From assembly GCA_001029295.1 (NCBI GenBank), contig LDXJ01000060.1, positions 220,454 to 284,453 of the forward strand: a DNA stretch of 64,000 nt, written 5' to 3'. This document shows, in pieces, positions 55,741 through 64,000 of the stretch; position 1 is the stretch's first letter; the number at the start of each line of letters is the position of its first letter. The notes beneath the pieces were generated by a model. It was not told the DNA's origin and searched no databases. It saw only the letters and a program-made list of their open reading frames with translations. Source of the DNA: Peptococcaceae bacterium CEB3. GTDB taxonomy: Bacteria > Bacillota > Desulfitobacteriia > Desulfitobacteriales > Desulfitobacteriaceae. The translations under genes and the position numbers were made by a program.

Positions 55741-56742
55741 ATGAACAGCGATTGTAGATATATCTTTTCCACGGGGGATTTGTTCCAGAAAGATTTCTCC
55801 ATTGTGCTTCGCAAAGATGACGGTAATTTTTATCTCCCGGTCAAGGACACGCGGGAATTGTACTGTTTCAACGACATAACCCTGAGTACAAGACTCCTAC
55901 AACTTTTGGCGAAGGCCGGCATTGTCGTCCACTTTTTCGGTTATTACCAGAACTATATAGGCACCTTTTATCCGAAAGAGGACCTAATGAGCGGACGGGT
56001 CACCGTTGCCCAGGCCTTGGCCTATGAGCACAGCAGGATGGATATCGCTAGGCCCCTGGTCAGGGGAATAGCGAATAACATTCATTCCGCATTGTATCAT
56101 TATTACCGCCATGGAAAAAATGAGTTGAAAGAGTTCCTGGATTGGTTGCGTGCGGATGTTCCCAGCTTGACAGATAAGGTCACTGGTATCAAGCAATTGC
56201 TACGGATTGAGGGAGAAATTTGGGCTCGGTTTTATCAAAGCTTTCGGCTGTTTTTGCCAGAATCCTTTGCAATGAACAAACGGGTAAAGCGTCCCCCCGA
56301 TAATCCTATAAATGCTTTGGTGTCCTTCGGAAATACGTTACTCTACACCAAGACAATTACTGAGATTTATCACACGCACTTAAACCAAACAATTTCATAC
56401 CTGCATGAGCCAGCGGAGCGTCGCTTTTCTCTCAGTCTTGATTTGTCAGAGGTGTTTAAGCCGACTTTGGTCTATAAAACCATCTTCGACTGTGTTAACA
56501 ACCGCAAGATCTCAGTGGAAAAGCATTTTGATAAAAGTCTGAACTACGCGTTATTGAATGACGCTGGGAGGAAAGTATTCATTGAAGCTTTTGAGGAGCG
56601 CCTTAACCAGACATTTCAACACAGCACGTTAAACAGGCGGGTTAGTTACAAACAGGCCATCCGCCTGGATGGTTACAAGCTAGTCAAATATATACTTGAG
56701 GGCAAGGATTTTCTACCGTTTAGCACGGAGGACAAGAGGTAA
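55741..56742 (+). CDS. cas1: Cas1 integrase
   Basis: Cas1 inserts new spacers with Cas2. The 333-residue protein has an N-terminal beta domain (YIFSTGDLFQKDFSIVLRKDDG, AGIVVHFFGYYQNYIGTFYPKE) and the helical catalytic part with ALVSFGNTLLYTK, SYLHEPAERRFSLSLDLSEVFKP, where the expected Glu, His and Asp metal ligands lie. It overlaps cas2 by one base. Confidence 0.96.
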   Translation: MNSDCRYIFSTGDLFQKDFSIVLRKDDGNFYLPVKDTRELYCFNDITLSTRLLQLLAKAGIVVHFFGYYQNYIGTFYPKEDLMSGRVTVAQALAYEHSRMDIARPLVRGIANNIHSALYHYYRHGKNELKEFLDWLRADVPSLTDKVTGIKQLLRIEGEIWARFYQSFRLFLPESFAMNKRVKRPPDNPINALVSFGNTLLYTKTITEIYHTHLNQTISYLHEPAERRFSLSLDLSEVFKPTLVYKTIFDCVNNRKISVEKHFDKSLNYALLNDAGRKVFIEAFEERLNQTFQHSTLNRRVSYKQAIRLDGYKLVKYILEGKDFLPFSTEDKR

Positions 56743-57032
56743 TGAGCACGGCAAATTATAACTATAATTACGCCATTGTTTTATACGACGTTGGAGAGAA
56801 GCGGGTGGCAAAAATGTTCAAGATCTGCAAGCAGTATTTAAAGCACTACCAGAAGTCCGTATTCAGGGGACATATCACTCCTGCCAATTACCTTGAACTG
56901 AAGGCGAAGCTAAAGAGCGCCATCGACCCACAACACGACTTTGTAGCCTTTATCCGAATGCTTGGCGAATCTTCGTTCTACGAAGAAAGCCTGGGTAACA
57001 CCGGGGTTGATCCGGAGGCAACTATCATTTGA
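56742..57032 (+). CDS. cas2: Cas2, adaptation complex subunit
   Basis: The 96-residue protein has the ferredoxin-fold start YAIVLYDVGEKRVAKMFKICKQYLKHYQKSVFRGHI, as in Cas2 of type I-B. It ends the cas operon 175 bp before the array. Confidence 0.95.
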   Translation: MSTANYNYNYAIVLYDVGEKRVAKMFKICKQYLKHYQKSVFRGHITPANYLELKAKLKSAIDPQHDFVAFIRMLGESSFYEESLGNTGVDPEATII

Positions 57033-57207
57033 CTTTTTCCAACCGGAGCTGTATAGTCATGCTGTTGAGTGCCCGAGTGTAGCGGGTTGTAGGGACAGCA
57101 GCCAGATATTTTCGAGATGGGCAAGCACTTGGAAAAACGCTCGCTAAAGCCGCTTGTACCGCGCAATCGAGGGTTTTCCGAGGGGCGCGAGAGCGCTGTT
57201 CATCTTG
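57033..57207 (+). promoter_or_regulatory. CRISPR leader
   Basis: The 175 bp between cas2 and the first repeat should be the leader, given that the repeat 3' end (ATTGAAAT) points rightward and cas2 lies to the left. It is not notably AT-rich and no clear promoter was found in it. Confidence 0.7.
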
Positions 57208-60200
57208 GCGGAACCTTCACATTGGATGTATTGAAATAAATGATTCAGATACAAATATCTATTTACTTTTTGGGCGGAACCTTCACATTGGATGTATTGA
57301 AATTTATGCGCGAGATATTGCGTGGGCAATCGAAGGAGTGCGGAACCTTCACATTGGATGTATTGAAATAGGGAAAAGAAAAGGTTGCAAAAATCACTGA
57401 AATTGCGGAACCTTCACATTGGATGTATTGAAATTGCGCTGGATGACCGTTAAAATGCCTCAGAATCGAAGCGGAACCTTCACATTGGATGTATTGAAAT
57501 ATAGCACCGGAAAGGGTTAGTAAATCCTCCTTGGCGCGGAACCTTCACATTGGATGTATTGAAATCCGATTTGTTGTATTGACTCCCCTGCGGATGGAGG
57601 CGGAACCTTCACATTGGATGTATTGAAATTCGTTTATCACTCCCGATCTCGATAAATTACTTAAGCGGAACCTTCACATTGGATGTATTGAAATGCGATA
57701 GCAAATGAATTCCTTGATCGCAAAATCCCGCGGAACCTTCACATTGGATGTATTGAAATTTGCTATCCGTACTTAGGTAGCCGTATCGCCAATCGGCGGA
57801 ACCTTCACATTGGATGTATTGAAATTACCAAAAGGAAAGGATAATGCCATATGCGTCAAACGCGGAACCTTCACATTGGATGTATTGAAATAGCGTTCAT
57901 ACTTCGAACAAGCCAAGCGAAATCTGCGGAACCTTCACATTGGATGTATTGAAATCGGCCACATTCGCGCTCGATGAAGCGGCGGATTCGCGCGGAACCT
58001 TCACATTGGATGTATTGAAATCGGTTTCTTTAGTGAGGAACGATGGATACGGTTCGAGCGGAACCTTCACATTGGATGTATTGAAATGCGTCAGGCGGGA
58101 GTGCAAGGAAACGGCGGAACGCTGCGGAACCTTCACATTGGATGTATTGAAATATCTATGCGCATCGGCCTTTCGTGTGCAGACAATTGCGGAACCTTCA
58201 CATTGGATGTATTGAAATAGAGAGACATCAAGGAGAGCGGTAAAAGGCCGCCACGCGGAACCTTCACATTGGATGTATTGAAATACAGCCCTGGGAATAG
58301 CTTTTCTCAGGGCTTCGCTGCGGAACCTTCACATTGGATGTATTGAAATTTAGTTCCGGCTTTGGTGTTGGAGAGGAAGTTGCTCGCGGAACCTTCACAT
58401 TGGATGTATTGAAATAGGCGCATGATTAGCAATATTGGTTGTGAGGACTGCGCGGAACCTTCACATTGGATGTATTGAAATTGGAAATGCTAGGAGATAT
58501 GGAAAAAGCCAAACCGGCGGAACCTTCACATTGGATGTATTGAAATGGCACCAAGATAGACACCTGATACGCCACGTCGTGCGGAACCTTCACATTGGAT
58601 GTATTGAAATTGGGGCCGTGATGCTCCGCTGTGGCCCGGTGGGAGGCGGAACCTTCACATTGGATGTATTGAAATGTAGGGCATCGGCTTTTGCGGTATC
58701 TCCTTCGTTAGCGGAACCTTCACATTGGATGTATTGAAATAGGCGTTCTCGGGAAAGATGCGTCAAGATATTACAGCGGAACCTTCACATTGGATGTATT
58801 GAAATTGAATACTCGGCTTTTCCAGCCCTTTGGAATGACCGCGGAACCTTCACATTGGATGTATTGAAATTTGTAAGCACGACGAGTACCCCCCAATCAG
58901 CGGCTAGCGGAACCTTCACATTGGATGTATTGAAATGGAGATCGTTATACGACTTCGGCATGACCCTTCCATCGCGGAACCTTCACATTGGATGTATTGA
59001 AATAGCGGCGGCCGGCACCGTCGCTTTTTGTTATCCGTTGCGGAACCTTCACATTGGATGTATTGAAATCGCTCACGGGTAACACAGCCTGGTCCAGTCC
59101 GCAAGCGGAACCTTCACATTGGATGTATTGAAATAGGATGGAGTTGGCAAAGACGAACTAGCTCGGCGGGCGGAACCTTCACATTGGATGTATTGAAATC
59201 AAACCCCGTTAAGACGGCGAATGGTGTCTGGGATACGCGGAACCTTCACATTGGATGTATTGAAATACAACAAGGTAATCCGTGCTGGCATCCAGCCAGC
59301 TGCGGAACCTTCACATTGGATGTATTGAAATTTTATTTTGCCTCTTCTTTTGTGATTCCTCCTTTCGCGGAACCTTCACATTGGATGTATTGAAATTTGG
59401 TAATGTCCACGACACCCGTTGTTCTGTGAAAGCGGAACCTTCACATTGGATGTATTGAAATTAAACCCCTTAGCTAAGCCATTTTTTGAGTCCCTTGCGG
59501 AACCTTCACATTGGATGTATTGAAATCTAGGTATAGCCGGGGTCGGCGGCCACCGGGACACAGCGGAACCTTCACATTGGATGTATTGAAATAGAAAAAT
59601 ACCCGGAATACTGGTCAGGGGTAGATAGCGGAACCTTCACATTGGATGTATTGAAATTTCATTCACCCCAGAGTGTGAGATCACGGCCATTGCGCGGAAC
59701 CTTCACATTGGATGTATTGAAATATCTATGCGCATCGGCCTTTCGTGTGCAGACAATTTGCGGAACCTTCACATTGGATGTATTGAAATCCCCGTGGAGT
59801 CACAGAATCCATTCAGTGCCATCAGCGGAACCTTCACATTGGATGTATTGAAATAATTCTCCTTCGGCTTTACTGAAGGCTTGAACAGCGCGGAACCTTC
59901 ACATTGGATGTATTGAAATAAGGCCCCTCTTACGCCATTCTTGAATCGTTTGCCGGCGGAACCTTCACATTGGATGTATTGAAATCTGCCATGTGCTGAA
60001 CAATGCTCTTTAAGACTCGATGCGGAACCTTCACATTGGATGTATTGAAATAATTATGACCTGGGCCGGACAGACGAACAAGTGTTGCGGAACCTTCACA
60101 TTGGATGTATTGAAATACCATACCAGAAGGTCTGTAACTTCTTGTACATAAGGCGGAACCTTCACATTGGATGTATTGAAATATAATTCTGCAAACTGGG

Positions 60201-63200
60201 ATTCCATCTCCCCGACAGGCGGAACCTTCACATTGGATGTATTGAAATACCGCGGATGCCTTGAGACTCCTGGCGGCTGCTCCGCGGAACCTTCACATTG
60301 GATGTATTGAAATTGTGCCAGTATGTAGATGGCTTTTATGGGCAGTTAAGCGGAACCTTCACATTGGATGTATTGAAATTGGAGCGTGGCCCTCAGAAAG
60401 CCGTCCGATTTGGGAGCGGAACCTTCACATTGGATGTATTGAAATCTTCGGAGATCGTATTGGAGCCGCCTTTTTGCGTTTAGCGGAACCTTCACATTGG
60501 ATGTATTGAAATCAAACCCGTCCATAGTAACCAATAAACTTCCATACGCGGAACCTTCACATTGGATGTATTGAAATTTTATTGTTCATTGCGTTTCCAC
60601 GAATGATATTTAGCGGAACCTTCACATTGGATGTATTGAAATTCGTCCAGGAAGGCATGGATCTTTCTCCATTTATAGGCGGAACCTTCACATTGGATGT
60701 ATTGAAATTGGCACCGAAGGTTTTGGCCACGTTAGCAACAATCTGCGGAACCTTCACATTGGATGTATTGAAATCCGTTCCATGCCGTGCCCCTGTGGGA
60801 GTGATCCCAGCGGAACCTTCACATTGGATGTATTGAAATTGTTTTGCCTCACTTGAACATGAGACAGGGCCAATAGCGGAACCTTCACATTGGATGTATT
60901 GAAATCTAGGATCCCACCAGTCCCGCAATTTCTCTTTTTGGGCGGAACCTTCACATTGGATGTATTGAAATTTGCGTTTACCTCAAATATCAGAAAGATG
61001 TTTCATGCGGAACCTTCACATTGGATGTATTGAAATTTCATTCACCCCAGAGTGTGAGATCACGGCCATTGCGCGGAACCTTCACATTGGATGTATTGAA
61101 ATAGATATGGAATTATTGATTTTTGATTACACAATGAACGCGGAACCTTCACATTGGATGTATTGAAATTAGAGCAATACCACTGCACGATCATGCCCGT
61201 CCTGGCGGAACCTTCACATTGGATGTATTGAAATGAAGTCGAACAAAAAGGAGGTTAATGCCCTGGAAGTCGCGGAACCTTCACATTGGATGTATTGAAA
61301 TTCGACGATGATAACAAGGATGTCTATTTTGACGGGCGGAACCTTCACATTGGATGTATTGAAATAGTCTTGCTGGACGAGCGCATGCAATGGTTGAATA
61401 CGCGGAACCTTCACATTGGATGTATTGAAATTGCTGATTGCGGGGCAAGCGTCGGCAACGGTGCGGGCGGAACCTTCACATTGGATGTATTGAAATGAAT
61501 AAAGTTATGATGCCTGGGCAGGTTCTTTATTTGCGGAACCTTCACATTGGATGTATTGAAATAGCTCAGATAGCTCAAATCGTTGAACAAGTAAAAGCGC
61601 GGAACCTTCACATTGGATGTATTGAAATCGGATTTTCCGCAGGGTTTTGATACTAAAGCCGCTTGCGGAACCTTCACATTGGATGTATTGAAATAGGATG
61701 GAGTTGGCAAAGACGAACTAGCTCGGCGGCGCGGAACCTTCACATTGGATGTATTGAAATTGGGTAGCTCTTCGCCGAGCTGGACGGCAGTTTTGGCGGA
61801 ACCTTCACATTGGATGTATTGAAATTGCTGATTGCGGGGCAAGCGTCGGCAACGGTGCGGGCGGAACCTTCACATTGGATGTATTGAAATTCAAGAAAGG
61901 TGTGAGTATTATGGCCACCTTTATCGCGGAACCTTCACATTGGATGTATTGAAATTCGATTTACACGCTCAGACCGTCTCGCAGGTGGCCGGCGGAACCT
62001 TCACATTGGATGTATTGAAATCTATTTCCAGATAGCGTTGCCCCATACCGTGGCACGGGCGGAACCTTCACATTGGATGTATTGAAATGGTATACGGCAG
62101 CGCCAACATCCAGGGGGTGTGATCGCGGAACCTTCACATTGGATGTATTGAAATAATCCTCACCAAACGCCCAGAAAGAATGCGCCAATAGCGGAACCTT
62201 CACATTGGATGTATTGAAATAGGGAAGCACCCAAGAAAAGCCTACAGTTGACGGCGGCGGAACCTTCACATTGGATGTATTGAAATAGACGCCCGGTGTT
62301 ATCTCTGTGGCAAAGAAATTACCGCGGAACCTTCACATTGGATGTATTGAAATAGAGTCCCCTTTACAACCCCTCGGATCTTTTCAAAGCGGAACCTTCA
62401 CATTGGATGTATTGAAATGTTCTGCTTGATGGGATCAACACGGTTCAGAAAGCCGGCGGAACCTTCACATTGGATGTATTGAAATAACCTTGGAAGAACG
62501 AAGAAAGGCGCGACAAGAATGCGGAACCTTCACATTGGATGTATTGAAATCGGACTCGAGTTGCTTTCAAAATGAAAAACTCCTCAGCGGAACCTTCACA
62601 TTGGATGTATTGAAATTGTCGAGCTCATTCGAGAAGTGGTGATGCTTCGGCTCGCGGAACCTTCACATTGGATGTATTGAAATTCACGTCGTATGACGGA
62701 GTGACGCTGCAATGGCAAGGCGGAACCTTCACATTGGATGTATTGAAATACAAGATGCTCCGAGATGTCTTAAAAGATCGGAACCCGCGGAACCTTCACA
62801 TTGGATGTATTGAAATAGGAGGAGCTGTCCCTAGCCAGAGAAGACCGCGAGCGGAACCTTCACATTGGATGTATTGAAATGTAGATGATTTCTCGGTGGC
62901 TAAGATCGTAGCAGAGCGGAACCTTCACATTGGATGTATTGAAATTGGAATCGGTCAGAATAGTGATCTGGTCGCATATCAAGCGGAACCTTCACATTGG
63001 ATGTATTGAAATCTCAATGGCAAGACATCGTAACCATCAACAACCTAGGCGGAACCTTCACATTGGATGTATTGAAATTGGAACCATCTGGCAATCCTCT
63101 GTCCTGGATCTCCGCGGAACCTTCACATTGGATGTATTGAAATCCTCAAACGAATGCGGCCACGAATACACCTGCTGCGCGGAACCTTCACATTGGATGT

Positions 63201-64000
63201 ATTGAAATGGAGAAATTGGCCGTGCTACTGGATACAATTGAACAGCGGAACCTTCACATTGGATGTATTGAAATAAAAATTGCCCAAGCCAAAGCCGAAG
63301 TGCAGCATAGCGGAACCTTCACATTGGATGTATTGAAATTGTCTATTCGAGATCAAGTGCGGGCGCGGGATCACAAGCGGAACCTTCACATTGGATGTAT
63401 TGAAATTACAGCCAGACGTTCTGGGTCGGAGTCGTGCCCGTGCGGAACCTTCACATTGGATGTATTGAAATGAGTAATACTTCTCTGGATGGTGCCGTTT
63501 CACCCAGCGGAACCTTCACATTGGATGTATTGAAATAAAGCAAGGAAACATTGACATCAAATCTAACAACAAGCGGAACCTTCACATTGGATGTATTGAA
63601 ATTCGTCGATGACAAATCACTGGACGATTCTATTTTCCGCGGAACCTTCACATTGGATGTATTGAAATAAGGGCATAGCGCTCATGGGAAGCGTCGGAAC
63701 CGGCGGAACCTTCACATTGGATGTATTGAAATTGGCAATTCTATGAGTCAGCCATGCTCCAGTTCCTCGCGGAACCTTCACATTGGATGTATTGAAATCT
63801 ATTCCGGCGCAATCGGGCAGCAATCCGGGGACAGGCGGAACCTTCACATTGGATGTATTGAAATCTTCACCGGGGGGATTCTAGCGCTATCGAGATTGGG
63901 CGGAACCTTCACATTGGATGTATTGAAATGTAACACCCTTTCCGGATGTACGGAGATAAAGCGGAACCCGCGGAACCTTCACATTGGATGTATTGAAATA
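57208..64000 (+). CRISPR. large type I-B CRISPR array, 104 repeats in the window, right end not reached
   Basis: The 30-bp repeat begins GCGGAACCTTCACATT and ends GATGTATTGAAAT. By hand count there are 104 copies, the first at 57208-57237 and the last at 63970-63999, and I saw no variant copy. The 103 complete spacers are 34-37 bp except the last (63930-63969), which is 40. No degenerate terminal repeat is present, so the array continues past the window. The ATTGAAAT 3' end and the adjacent cas genes indicate type I-B and rightward transcription. Four spacers occur twice. Many open frames through this region (with GTFTLDVLK or NLHIGCIEI) are repeat artefacts. Confidence 0.99.

Noticed and set aside
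57144..63847. Many open frames of 60-140 codons on both strands across the CRISPR array
   Set aside because: They repeat GTFTLDVLK, NLHIGCIEI, FNTSNVKVP or FQYIQCEGSA, which are translations of the 30-bp repeat; none is a gene.

Overview
The window is a chromosome segment of a fairly GC-rich, Gram-positive, endospore-lineage Bacillota, most likely a clostridial (Peptococcaceae or Heliobacteria-like) organism. The evidence is a tandem glycine riboswitch, a split GcvPA/GcvPB, PyrR control of a full pyr operon, RemA, RqcH, a YteA/YlyA-type zinc-finger protein, and strong AGGAGG ribosome sites. From the YteA-type gene onward the order lspA-rluD-pyrR-pyrBC-carAB-pyrKDFE-rqcH-Ca2+ ATPase-yicC-remA-gmk-rpoZ-coaBC matches the Bacillus subtilis ylyA-lspA-ylyB-pyr-yloABC-remA-gmk-rpoZ-coaBC region. 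The species cannot be named from the sequence.

Layout. 0.1-1.2 kb holds a soluble chemoreceptor and a small unknown gene. 1.3-6.3 kb is the riboswitch-controlled glycine cleavage operon gcvT-gcvH-gcvPA-gcvPB. 6.8-9.7 kb is a lipoate module of two BioB-like radical SAM proteins (LipS1/LipS2 type) and a LipM octanoyltransferase, which fits the need of GcvH for lipoyl groups. 9.9-12.9 kb carries ComB-like, pyruvate-kinase-C-like, PduL and YteA-type genes. 13.1-14.7 kb is lspA-rluD. About 14.7-22.5 kb is an accessory island splitting rluD from pyrR: XRE plus ImmA/IrrE, a protein like those annotated as abortive infection proteins, a TetR gene, a HicB remnant, and a second TetR gene with three operators next to a rifampin phosphotransferase-like gene. 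22.6-34.6 kb is de novo UMP synthesis. 34.7-47.6 kb is a phosphodiesterase-like gene, rqcH, a P-type ATPase, dapF, and the yicC-remA-gmk-rpoZ-coaBC-metK run.

48.3-64 kb is a complete type I-B CRISPR-Cas locus (cas6-cas8b-cas7-cas5-cas3-cas4-cas1-cas2). It is followed by a very large array of 104 identical 30-bp repeats counted here, running off the window edge. The most interesting object is a small divergent RNA gene just upstream of the cas promoter. It has two degenerate CRISPR repeats around a 28-nt pseudo-spacer whose first 17 nt match the start of the cas transcript, with one mismatch at spacer position 6 and a TCA flank on the PAM side. It has its own promoter and terminator, and its two ends can form an 11-bp helix. 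It looks like a crRNA-mimic (CreR/CreA class) that would make the Cas complex repress its own operon.

A second theme is repeat expansion. Most non-coding gaps hold a short tandem repeat, each with its own unit (about 7 to 67 bp), and several genes carry in-frame low-complexity insertions of the same kind. Remnants of mobile DNA (two IS200/IS605-like right-end hairpin elements, a tRNA-Pro 3' half, and gene tails in the island) are also present.
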